Part shown: positions 1 through 12,200 of the stretch, piece by piece | Layout: every line of letters begins with the position of its first letter | Numbering within the stretch: the stretch's first letter is position 1 | Assembly (NCBI GenBank): GCA_013400975.1 | Contig: WBMZ01010300.1 | Location: 1 to 64,000 of the forward strand | Direction of reading: 5' to 3' | Length of the DNA stretch: 64,000 nt | Source of the DNA: Atrichornis clamosus | Lineage: Eukaryota > Chordata > Aves > Passeriformes > Menuridae | Program-made: the position numbers and the translations under genes | The notes under the pieces: generated by a model | Told to the model about the DNA's origin: nothing | Databases searched by the model: none | What the model saw: the letters and a program-made list of their open reading frames with translations, nothing else

Positions 1-490
1 CGCTGCCGCTGCCCGGGGAGCTCAGCGGGGCGCTGCCGCCGCGGCGGGGGCTGCTGCCCGCCCCAGGGGCGCCGCGGCCATGCTGCCGGCACTGCCGAGC
101 GCGGTGGGACCTCGCCGCCCCCTCGCAACAGACAAAACTTGCTCTATTGCGCTGCCGCCGCCGCCTCCTGCCTCTCCGGCGCTGCGAGCGGGGCGGGGAC
201 AGGGGCGGGAGCGCCGCAGATGCGGCGGCTGCTGCTCGGGGACGAACCGCTTACATAACCCGGCCCACGGGGCGAGCTGCCGTGAGGGGCTGCGGCGGGG
301 GGCGGGTCGGCCCGGCCAGGCCCGGCCCGGCCCATTCCGCCCCGCTCAGGCCCTGCCGCGGCCAAGAGGTGCTTTGGGCGCTCGCGTTGGGCTCGGGTTT
401 GTTCATTTAGTCGCCCGCTCGCCCTGGGCTCGGGAAGGGGCCGGCGGGCAGCGGCGTGTGCCCGTCCCCGGGAAAAGCACTGAACTGACA
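1..490. promoter_or_regulatory. CpG island, probable promoter/first exon of a gene at or beyond the left edge
   Basis: The first ~480 bases are very GC-rich and hold roughly 65 CpG dinucleotides by eye, whereas the rest of the window is strongly CpG-depleted. GC-box-like sites (GGGGCGGGG and GGGGCGGGA) occur near 190-210. The island stops abruptly at about 480, and AT-rich sequence starts by 560. In vertebrates such islands mark promoters, often with the first exon. Two + strand frames are open from the left edge: one to 410, and one to 508 that includes an ATG at 80. Openness is expected in GC-rich DNA and I recognise neither translation. On the minus strand an ATG at 82 in good Kozak context is stopped after about 19 codons. 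GT donor-like sites lie near 282 and 504. Direction and identity of the gene are undecided. Confidence 0.88.
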
Positions 491-2949
491 GCACTTAGCG
501 TGGTGTAAGGGTAATCGGTAAAGTGACATTGGAAATGCCCAAGGCAGTACACTCAGACTTTAGTAAGTAGAGTTTATAATAAAAATTACAGTTTTCCTCT
601 TCGTTTTTTTAGTAAGAAACCAAAGTGGAAATGAAGAATCGTGACATCTATTTGAACAGTCATTTCCACCAAAAGACCCACGGTAGCATCATAAAGTTTA
701 AGGCACAGGACTGGGAACAAAATGCTCTTGTCAGCAATAATTCAAACGCAGGAAGAGGCTCATCCCCCTCTCCATGCTGCTTTGAGCCTGTTCCAAATAC
801 TTCATAATTCTGCAATAGCAACCTTCATGTTACTGTTGCTTGGAACTGCAGCCCCGTGGTCTCCATTGTAAACTACCTGGTGAACAAGTGTACCCTGACA
901 TGATGAGCAACCCACATTATCAGACAAAAACATAAAGAGAAGGAGAAAACACTTGGATAGCTTCTAACTTCAGCATAATTATCCCAAAATTACACCACCA
1001 CCAAGAGAAGAAAAGCAATGCTTCAGACAGCATTGCAGTGTATGATGGACGTGATACTTTGTCCAGTGTGGTGAGGTAAAACAGGGTCAGTTCTGTGTTC
1101 ATGTGGAGACATTCACAATCAATAAATAAAATTGTGTTCAAACACTTCCTGCTGACCTGATGCATTTTTAATTAGTAGCTGATGATTACAGAATAGCTTT
1201 TATCTCTTTGGAAAGTTATATGTTTTCTTTCAGCACAAGTTATGTTTTATTTATGCCTAGCTTGGTATTCATAATGTACTCAATAAAAAAGACACCTCAG
1301 AAGTACTTGCATGAGCATGTAGAAATGCTGCATGTTGTTATTTCATCCTCTTTCTTGGCTGTATAAAACACTCACTGAAGACCTGACATGATGTGCATTC
1401 CTCATCAGCTTAACTTCAGAGTGTAGCTGTCGATGTGTATTCTGTAGGTAGAGTTGTAAAAACACGGGCTGTAAAATGTTACCAAATACTGAAAAAAAAC
1501 CCCAAATACTAAAACTGCAGGAGATCCTGTCAAAACCTTCAGACTCTTGCTAGATCTCCTTGAATGATAAAAGGTCAGAAGCATTTTCAAGAAGCCACAA
1601 ATACTGGTTTACAGTAGAACACCAATGCAGGAACTAAATTATTGTTTATAATACCTCAATGAAGTTGTCCAGCCCTCAACCCTGAAGCCAACACCAATAT
1701 TGAAGAGTACTTGCGAGAGAGATGCATGGTAGGTAAACGTGAATATTAGAAGTAAGAATAAAACCTTAAGTATCTTGCAAAACATTGAAGATCAAGAAGC
1801 ACATAAACAGCTTAGTTCAAGACCTCTTTAAAGGACTTGTCTGCGTGTAACATTTCTCGCATACTATCTTGTTGGATTAGCATGAGTACTTAGCTTATTT
1901 ACAGGAGGATGCAGTGAGCTGTAAGGAAGCTGAATATCAAGAAGGGGAAGGTATCTAGCTTCAGGCGAGAAGAAAAATTACCTCATGACTGCTAAGCTCT
2001 GGAGTTTGTGGTGCTGTCCTGAAATGCAGCTGCAAGAATACAGAGACATATGACCATAGAAAGCTGCATGCCTGGAAAAGGTGTGGTAACTGTTCTTCTA
2101 TCTTCTAATAAATGTCACTGCAGTGGTTTTGTGAAATTTCCATTGCTGTTCGTGGAAGTTTTACAGTTTCCCATGTATCTCCTGTCTACTTGTGAACAAT
2201 ACCACAGAGGAAAACAAATAGATTAAAAGGCCAAAATGAGGGTGTCAGAACACAACCAGGTAGTGTGGCTGAATCACCTCTGACCACAGGGCTGTGTCTT
2301 CCAAGGTGACCCCACTGGAGCATCTGTGCTTAGACAGTGCTACTGCTCAGAGCAGAAAGAAAAAAACAACTGTGCTTAAGTTTAGGGAGTCAGAGAACAG
2401 AACCTGAGACTCTTTCATCATTTTGATTGGATTTCAAGTCATTTTTACAGAACAGCATGTAATTAGTAAAGCTTTTTCACTACAAATGACCACAGTGTAT
2501 CTATCTGGAAACCAGGCCAAAGTGAAGCCAGTAGTTTTACTCTCTAAATAAATCTTAGCTTGTTAATGCCCTATTCTCTATCCAACAATGTTTTACATCT
2601 GCAGTCTGCGTGTGTATACAGTTCTAGACCCAGAACAGTATTTGTTTTAGATTTTCAAAAATCTCTTGAAAAAGGGTTATGACTGGGTTGGACCTCCTGC
2701 AAAAAACAATGAGCTTGTGCTACTTAATGCTGCTGAAGCAATCTCCTGCTTTCATGTGGATCTCAGCTTGGCAATGCAGTGGGCCCTGAGGACATCCCAA
2801 GTCCCTCTTCTTAACAAGTCTCTGTTGTCCCACCTGTGAGGCCCAGCTGTGCAGAGGTTGTGGGTAGTGGGCTCTGGTCCACTTCCCGTGCCTTTGTCCC
2901 TGTGCGCCTAAGGGAGCCTACCTACCCGAAGGTGGCTTGCATTAGAGTA
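491..2949. other. Unassigned single-copy sequence beside the CpG island
   Basis: AT-rich DNA follows directly on the CpG island. I see no recognisable exon, repeat family or RNA gene. Reading frames here are at most about 80 codons and none resembles a known protein. If the island belongs to a gene running to the right, this would be the start of its first intron. Confidence 0.4.
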
Positions 2950-3010
2950 GAAACATGGAATTGTTAAGGTTGGAAAAGACCTCTCAGATCATCGTGTCCA
3001 ACCTCTAAGC
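2950..3010 (-). repeat. CR1 LINE, 3'-terminal fragment
   Basis: About 60 bases match the 3' end of an avian CR1 read on the opposite strand: ATGGAATTGTTAAGGTTGG, then AAAAGACCTCTCAGATCATC, then GTCCAACC. The AAAAGACC wording is that of the older CR1 subfamilies rather than the GAAGGGACC type. The body of the element is absent, as usual for 5'-truncated CR1 copies. Confidence 0.75.
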
Positions 3011-6000
3011 TTGTCACCTCTTGTATCTCTTGGGTTGGTAAGAATTAGGAGAGTGACAATCTGTGTTCCGCTGCTGCCTCACTCAAGAAGTTTGTAAAGG
3101 TCCTGCTGCCCATGGAAAACAGCAGCATGATATGAGGGAAAACTCATGTAATCTTGACATGAATAAAATGGTAAGTGGAAACAGCCTGCATCCCCAGGTA
3201 ATTATGGTGAAATATGATGCTCCAGACAATGAATGGACTCAATTTCTTAGTGTCTGAATAGCCTTCTCCCCACCTCTTTTTTTCTGACACAAACTCCACC
3301 TTCTTGGCAGAATGAACAAAGAAAAACAACACTAGAAAGTAACAGCTTAAGCACTGGTACTAGGCAGATGCTGTCTCATTAAGGTCAATTGCAGCATGTC
3401 TTATCCAAGGGTTTATGCTCTATTTCCAGGTTCAGAAGTCACATCTCTTTACCCACCCCCCCTTAGTAAAAACATAATGATTGAAGTGGAATTAAGCTGA
3501 TGCATAACCTGTGAAAGCAGCATTTTTCTTTGATTAAGCCAGAAATAAGTTCAATGTTTATTCTACACTCTTGCTTTCACATTTAATAGGATTAAAATAT
3601 TATTTAAAAACCCCAAATGCAAATATCTAAACATTGTTCTAAGAGAATGCAAACCACTTCCCCTAATTAAGACATCAAGCATGCGTGCATTCTAGCAAAA
3701 AACAACAGTGATATTTCTGCAAGCACATCTACATTGTAAATTACTTTGAAATTAAAATCACAAATTTTCAGTTATTGAGTTGCTTCACTAAGTACAGCAA
3801 TTCTTTTCCACCACCCACAACTTTTTTACTTGAACACTGTGTCCTAGCAAAGTCTTTGCAGCCTTTAACAAGCCTGAGAGCAATTTCTCCTGTTTTCAGA
3901 AAAAATAACTATGTATGTTACAAAGCAAGATATTAAACTGTATTGGGTGTCACTATAATTAAGAACAGCTTATCTTACCAAAGGAACTGCACACCTGCTG
4001 GTAGGGACAGGCTGGCCTACAAAAGACTGAAATGTTTCACTCAAAGTACGTGGAGTGCACTGCACAGCATTAACAATAGACCGTGTCATCTAATATCTGC
4101 AAGGTAGGCATCGTGAAATAACACGGTGTATACAATGTTTTCATTTTTGCCTTTTCTGCAAGCAAATGAGAGTGCACGTCTCTCACAGAGCAGCACAAGT
4201 TGATACTGGTTTGAATCTGGTTTGCACTGCAATTCACTGACAGCTTGCACCATGGGGGAGAGGGTCAAACCAAGCAGCTCGTTGTTACCATAGCTATACA
4301 CATAGCTAATAAACCATGGCTGTGGTTTATTACCAGCCTCCTGAAATAGCAGACTCTTCCTAATGTTCCAGCTTTCAGAATCAGATTTTCATCTGAGAAA
4401 TTATTTACATCACTACTGGAAGACCCTCGGAGTCAGGAATTTTATAGTTCTGCATGTGTGTGTGTGATATTAATTTAAAATAAGTCTAAGAGATTTAAAT
4501 CAACTTGATGTCATCAACTCTGATAACGCAGGAAGAATATATGTAGAGGTGGGAAGTAGTGATGTCTAGCCAGTAACTTGTGAAGATAAACAGGAATTTC
4601 CCATGTCTGTTTTTCTCAAGGGGAATTTTTTGAGTCCTGCTATTCTATCTTCCCTTTCCTCCATCCTCCCCTCTCCTGAAGGCAGTAGAAAAGAAGGGGA
4701 AATATAAATAATTTGGGAGGAGATGGAGAAAACATGTAAAAACCTACAGGCCTTCCTCTCTCAGGCTTCCAAGGTTGGTTTTCCTATTAATTGTAGGTGC
4801 CTGTACCAGAGCAGCCAGTGAGGCAGTGACTCCTCTTCCCCTGTCCCCACCAGGACTCACTAGCATATCCAGCTTCCTTGAAAGACATTATGCTTTCACA
4901 AAAAAAAAAAAAGAAAAAGTTGTTTCTCGTACTCCATTGCATGACGTTTTTACAGTCTTTCCAGTTCTGTTCTTGACCTCCCTCGAGTCACCTGCACTTC
5001 CTATGAACACACTAACTGATTTTAGGAGCACTGATACTTTTTGTATTTACTTCACTGTGCTAAAACTTAGGCTAAAGTCCAAGAAGCCTCAGCAGTTCTG
5101 CAGTTCAAGTTTTGGATCCAACTGCCCCTGACAGTGACCAAGTTTTTATAGTTGGCATTTGACTTCAAGGCAGACTTGTTTGACTCCGTGTTATACACAG
5201 ACAAATGAGTGCAGAAGGATAAAGCACTGGATGATACCACTACACAATAATTTGCAGGGTTTTTTAAGCTTCTTTATGTATGTTAGGCTCCACCTTAAAT
5301 GTGCCATATCACAAAAACACAAAAACAGTACTTAGCCTGACCTGTTTAAATCTGCGTGCTTTAAAGGTTAATCAAAAAGCACCCCCTTGTATGCAGTCAC
5401 TGAAACAAAGGATCAGACCATGTAGTCGGGGTCCCTGGCCCTTTTCCACCTCAGTGCAGAAAGGAATAAATCCTGTTTTCCTTTTGCAACAAATATCCCC
5501 GATGAATTATATAAGTTTTTGATAAATCAGAATTTAAAATGAGCAGTAACTGTTACAGGAAGGCCAAACACTCTACAGCACAACCAGCCAGCGATGCAAC
5601 ATTGTATGAATACTTGAAGATGGACATTTCTTCCAAGTGACCGTCATTATCTGCTTATAGCCTGAAATATGTAGTTTGTTTATGTCAAGTCAGAAATACA
5701 ACCTACAAACATTACCAGTCAGAAAATTATCTGGTCACTCGTGTTTAAGCCAAACCCAATATTGCTGCAAAGGGATGAAATTTCAGTAAAGTCAATGGAG
5801 TTATGCCAGTGCTTAGTTTAGTCAGATCAGAGCTGTCATATGCCCATATGTAAAAGTCGGATGGGAAAATTTATTTCATGCTGTAACTATAAATATGATA
5901 ACTTCATGAAGCTCCCCACCCCATTTTTTTCTCCATAAAAATCACTGATGTTGATTCTACAGTAATTCATTACATACTATATACTATTATAATGTGTCAG

Positions 6001-9000
6001 TATTATAATACTTTTTTTTCCTCTCAGCAGTGAGAACTCCGTGCCTAAAATGATGAGGTATTCTATGCTGATAGAATAAAATCCCATTTAACTGGGCACT
6101 TCTATACCCATCCAGCACAACCACTGTAGAAGTCCCAGAACCAGCCTGTCCCCTCTATAACGCTCAAGGACCAGCATCCAGCAGCTGTGGCACTGCTGGG
6201 AACTGCCCAGTGTGCAGGACAGGGAGCCTTAAAAAACACTCAGTTTTCAGTATGCCTGACTCTGCTAAGCATAATTTGCTTATATCTTGTGCTTTGTATC
6301 CTTCTCACAGTAGTAAACATATATATTAGCACACACGTCTTCAGACAAACCCTTTTCACCTAAGAAGGTAGCAAATGACTGAAATGCAGCAAGTGGATCA
6401 TGTTAGTTTGTATTGACCACAGTGCTCATCAGATTTGTTTTATGGGATCTCAGGGTTAGTGTACGACAGACCTATGAATCCACCACAGTATCTTAGATGG
6501 TTTGCTTTTGACTTAAAATTAACACAGACGAGAGTGCTTATTAAAAGTAACTTTGTGGCTCTGTCTTGGCTGTAAGATCATTCTACTTTTAACACATTAC
6601 TTAAGTGACCAAATTGATCTGTAAACATGTAACCTGATCTTTGGTCACAGAGAAAACAAGAAATCAAGCTTCTAAGTGAGCATGTAACTTTCAATATACA
6701 TAAGTAAAAGAAGCAGAAATTCTAGTTTAAATATTGCTGTTTGAATTCTTAGGGACTGTCCCACTCCTTTAGGAATCCCATGGTTTAAGAACTGAACATC
6801 TTGTAGTGCATGGGTGTAATATTCTAATACCATGAACAAGAATATCTGGTTAAATCAATTAAAATGAAATTGAAGAATCACAGTTCCAGTTTTCTGGTTA
6901 ATGGAGGGCAGTATGACACAAATATGCTCTATACTTTCACCGTTTAGTTCTTGGTGTTACTCTCTTCTGAGCCAAGAATCAGAAGGTCAACCCAGAATAT
7001 GGGAATGTCTCCAGGGCTTCTGAAGGAAAACTAATTGCCATCTGTTCACAAGGTAAGGAGCTTGAAACACCCAAACAAAATGCATTAGTAGGAAAAGATA
7101 AATAGCTTAACCAAAAATCTGGAACTGACTGCATCCTTACAAAACAACATTATGTACATGCTTCCAGTGTGAAAATTACAAAGAACAAACACTACACTGA
7201 AACAGGAGATGACAAGCAGTCAGGAAGCTAAACTGGAGAGTAACAAAAATGCTTTAAGAATGTGCAAGAGGCAGTCATACACAAGACTCCCATCTGCACA
7301 CTAGTCCAGCAAATGCTACGTGAAGCCAGTTCATTCATGGAAGTCCTTGCTCAATGACACCACTGACAATATGTTAACTGAGCCTTTCATGGTGTTGGCC
7401 CTGCTGGAACACATCCCCAGCAGTCACTGGGACAAGATCTTTACTTAGCACAGCCACTGCAGTTAACAGATAGAGTAAGAAGAACAAGAAAGAAATAAAA
7501 AGAAGACAGCTATAAAAAAGTATCTTTAAATACATGCAAATACTACTTGTCTTTCACTTCTGTGTTTGAAGATAATTGCAGCAAGGATATACTCTTAAAA
7601 ATTGGAATTAAAACACAGAAAACCCATGTATTTTACATTGTATTAAGGGAGAACTCAAGAACTAATTTTAAAAATGATAAATTGAATCACATATTCCCAG
7701 AACACCTTTGCTGCATTTTTATGTTACTGCTTTCAGACATTACTGATAAGCAAGAACACATAACCTCTGAAAGTTGACTCCGATAGACCTCTAGAGTAAA
7801 CTGAAATATCTAAAACCCTAGAAGTACGTTACAAATTCTAAAGGCACAACATAACTCAATACTATATATCTTTGAACTTACACATTCCAACTTAAGTAAA
7901 CCAGTCTCCCTTGCACAGAGATAAGAAAACCGAGCTGTGTAAAACAAAAATTACCAACCATCCCACTTGAGTCTATATTTAGCATTTGCTGCATCATGCT
8001 TTAATTGATGAAACTGGCTGTACAGAAGCATTAAAAAAATCACCAGAAAAAATGTCATTATGGAATACATTGAATGTTCAGAACAAAATATCACCTTGCA
8101 AGATTTACGTATCAGTTCTGAAGCACAAAGAAATTCTAAAATACAGGTGAATCATCAACATTTTGTCTCCATCAGGTACATGCTCCCAATGTAAAAATTA
8201 CAAAGAATAAAAATATACTGAAACACTCTGGAAGCTCACTATCATGAACAAAACAGGATCTATTGGGAGTTCAAATTTGTGTGAACACAGATGAAAAGAA
8301 AATGTTGGTAGATTAGTTCCCTCTTTAAAAAGAGAAGGTAAGTTAGTAAATACGGTAACTTCCATTGGGCTAGCAAGTGAGCCAAGTTGGATAAGCAGAT
8401 CCAACTATCTAGTTTGAGAGGCTATGGTTGTTACCTTATCTAATGAAGTCCCTTATTTTCCATCACTGTTTTTTTTCAGCATAATCTTTCATATGATTTT
8501 CAAATATAATTTTGCATGAAGTATATATAGGTACTCAAACCAGACCATATGGTAAAAGACTTTGTTAAAGACTCATTTATTTAAATTACAAGTGAGCAGT
8601 GACTGAAATAGAAGTTTTTTTGTAGAGCCCTGATATCTACAGCTGCAAGGATTTCTCACAGAAATTCTTTTTGCTATCCCAAATAGTGACTGCAGTATAG
8701 GGTTTTACTGCCCCTGAACCTCAGCCACATCAAACATTTCCACAGCACAGGCCTCAGGCTGCATACTGCAAGTCCTCCCTGCCTGCTGGTGGTACAGAGC
8801 AGCATAGTATGGACTTACAAGCTCCCTGACGTGCTGTGGTCGGATTGACTTAAACAAAAAAGGAGCAGATACAGGACTTATTAGATCAGTGCAGAAGAGG
8901 ACAAGGGCTCGAGGTCCCTGTGGCACTGGTCTGCGAGAAACTCTGCTTCACACACATGCAGGGTTTGCAAACTCACTTGCAAAGGCTTGAAAAGAAATTT

Positions 9001-9002
9001 TA
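3011..9002. other. Unassigned single-copy sequence
   Basis: About 6 kb without any feature I can name. It is AT-rich and contains a short TG run near 4455 and an A-run near 4900. A few octamer-like ATGCAAAT words occur (for example 3617-3624). The open frames (for example 118 codons at 4775, which starts at a TTG) are no longer than chance allows and match nothing I recognise. Confidence 0.4.
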
Positions 9003-9228
9003 TAGAAACATAGAATCACAGAATGTTTTGAGTTGGAAGGGACTTTAAAGATCACCTAGTTCCAATCCTCCTGCCATGGGCAGGGACATCTTCCACTAGA
9101 CCAGGTTGCTCAAAGCCCTGTCCAACCTGGCCTTGAACACTGCCAGATATGGGGCATGCATCACTTCCTAATATCTAATTTAACCTGCCCTCTATCTGTT
9201 TAAAGTCATCATCCCTTGTCCTATCAGT
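9003..9228 (-). repeat. CR1 LINE fragment with internal deletion
   Basis: This is a clear CR1 3' end in minus orientation. It begins with the terminal AGAATCACAGAATG signature and continues through GGTTGGAAGGGACC-like sequence, the CTGCCATGGGCAGGGACA segment and CTAGACCAGGTTGCTC. The text then jumps from the ATGGGGCAT...CACTTC part straight to CTAATATCT, skipping about 60 bases usually present between them. It ends at the CCCTTGTCCTATCA segment. The copy is too short to retain readable ORF2. Confidence 0.93.
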
Positions 9229-12200
9229 TTGACTGACTGGACCTCAGTAATGACTCTAATGATTGCATGAAGGATGAATAAGCACATTAGGATCATAGAA
9301 AAAATTATCCAATTAGTCATACAGCTTAATAACACAGTTTACCATCCCAGCAGAGGACAGTTTTGAAGGAATTCAGGGGAAGGTTTTCCCAAGCCTCATT
9401 CCCCATATGGCGAGCTCTTTGCAAAATCCATCAGAGAGAGAGAGCGTTCTCACAAAGAACAAAAAGCCAGATTTCTGAATGTGCTCTTTCCCCACCCACA
9501 CCCTTATCAACTCTATTTTTAAATACAAAGCTAGCTCCATAGAATTTCCTGAGATTTGACAGTTGGTCACACTGTTACAGATTAAACAGAAGAGTGGCAG
9601 ACTTGGCTGGACTTACTGCTCGGCACAGAAAAGAGGAAAACCTGCCCCTGTGAGCATGTCACCATGTCAGGAAGTAGCATTTGCTGGGCAACAAATGAGC
9701 ATGATGCAGGCCTACCCCCATTCAGGACACACGACACAAATCCTTTCATCATATTTCAGCTTTGATGCAGGCACTGCCAACAGCTTTAGCCCTGCTTAAC
9801 TACTGCAAACGAGTAGGCAACTCATTTAGTGGGTTGCTTGTATCTGCAGAATAGCTGGCAAGTGCATCATCAGAGTTATTCATGACAATTCGTGTGTGGG
9901 TGTGTGTTGAGGCTTTCAAAGAGAGGGTGTAAAATATCTGTTGCTTCAGGCCTTCATGGTATATAGTCTCTCCTCAAAATTTTTCACTCTTATTCTGCCT
10001 TGCACTTTCAGACATCACTTCCAAACTCGTGGGAGTGAGTCCTGTTGTGGCCTTTTCAATGATGAAAACTGAGTGCACAGCAGCCAACTGTGGAGTTAGA
10101 AAGGGAGTCCAAGGCTCTCCACTTTTAATGTTGCCCTATTAGACCGTGATAAATGTACTTAGTACCCATAGGTTTGTGTATTCATAACTAAGTGAACTGA
10201 AGTTTTGAAAAAAATGGATTTTGTTGTAACGGTGATAGTATCATTATTGTTAACCAGTTTCAATTCCTTTAAAAATGTACAGGGAGACTCCAAGCAGTCC
10301 AGTTACTTCTATGCTGTGCATAACTATTAGAAAAAGTGTCAAAGAATAGATAAAACTGAAAACAAATGCACTTTTTAGAAAATTACTCTTTTCTTAAATG
10401 CTATTAAATAGTATTGTCTGAACCTTTAATATTACAGAGCTGACCAATACTGAAAGAACACTTAGAAAGGAGATCTTTATTAAAGACAGCTTTAGTTTTT
10501 CAAACAACACAGGTTTTTCTGGCTGGCATAGTATCAGCTCGCCTAGGGAAAGCTGTTTTCCCTTGGAAAGAAGAGACGGGTATAGGATGTACCCAAGAAA
10601 AGACAATTCCTCTTGGCTGACCTAAGCAGAAGTATTGACTTGAGTCTCTGAAAGGACTTCTTTATTACTGCAGGGTAAGTTGTTCAGCAGCTATACAGAT
10701 GGACTGGTTTTTGTTTTGGGTTGGGGTGGTTTTAATTTTTTTTTTCCAGAAGAAAAAAAGAAAGGAAGTTGAAATTAGCAGCAAGCTCATAACAGGTTTT
10801 GTAACCGTAGCAGATGGCAATGAAGAGGGTCGTGGGAGATATAGTAAAGGAGGTGATCTTCTACATCTGCAGAATAGGAATGATGGAAATTAAGAAGACA
10901 ATTCTGAAATAACATTAACTTCCAGACCAAAATTAAAGCATAGTTAGCTTTTTAGAAATAAGAAACAGGCTCCTGGTAGGAGGTCCTGAATTTTTGTTTC
11001 CCTTTTGAACAGCAATGAAATGCGCTGTCAGTTCTCACTAAATAGCAACAGGCAAATATAATGTTCTGGATGCTACAAAGAAACATATATATGTACCATG
11101 AAGTAGTAGGAATGTGTCAGTATCAGGTTTTAGAATTTTCATGTTCTCTTCAAAAACTCTCCAGTTCAGAAAATGTTCAAGCTTTCTTTGATGTAAAAGT
11201 TGTAGGCAGAAAAATAAGTAGATTGATAAATCTTTTCTTGCTTGCTTTCATGAAGTCTGGGCAGTCAGTAGAAAAACAGAAAGGAGAAAAAGAGAAAAAG
11301 GGAGAGAAGAAAGGTCTGAAAACCTGCAGGTGTGGAGAGAAAACTTCTTCATCTTGGAGAGAGTAAGAGGGAAGTTTGGAGAGTAACACTATTCTAATTC
11401 CCCTTCAGAATAATTTACAAAATTGGATATGCAGATAATTCACATACATAGAACTGTACACAAAGCTAGCCTGGAGACCACACTACCCAGCAAACTGCAG
11501 AGCCTCCAGAAGGCCCAGCTGTTCCCGTCCTTCAGAACACATCCTTGCTCAGTGCATTGCAGCTTGCTCACAGGCTGAGGTCTTTTTTGTCACAGTAAAC
11601 AAAGAGAAATTCAAACCAAGCAGCCAACACTTCTCACTGGCTATACATAGGGATTTCTGAGGGAGATGAAAAACAACCCCAGCTAGTCTGAAAGCAAAAT
11701 GGCAGTGCTTAAAGACAACTATTTCCTTCCTTCAATTTGCATTGTCCTTAGTCTTACTTGTTTGTGGATCTCTGTTAAATGAGAGAAAGATACAATAGAA
11801 AGCCATGGAAAAAACATAATGGACATATTCCCTTCTGGGCATTAATGTAATCAATCAAGCAGATACTGCAGTTACCTTGTTCGTGATCTGTCCTTGTTCC
11901 CATTAGGAAGGCTGCAATTCCACTTACAGAGTCCCCCTGCACAGTGAAACAATGCTCAAGCACAACTATGTATTTCCAAGTGGCAAGATAGCAACCACAT
12001 GTTAACAATTTCCTTCTCAAGACCTAGATGCTGCAAGTGAAAATCGTGCCTTGGCTTTCTGCCTGCGTCTGTCTGGCTTAATTAGCTGATCACACCAACA
12101 GTCTCAGCTAAAATGCTGCTCAGTGTAAGGGTGGGAGGGGAGCTGCTTGAGCAGAACTGGGGGAAGCTTTTCACTGAGCTACTACCCAAGCAAGATCCAA

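Noticed and set aside
144..494. 116-codon minus frame inside the CpG island
   Set aside because: It has no ATG start and its composition (Ala, Arg, Gly, Pro) is what GC-rich non-coding DNA gives in any frame.
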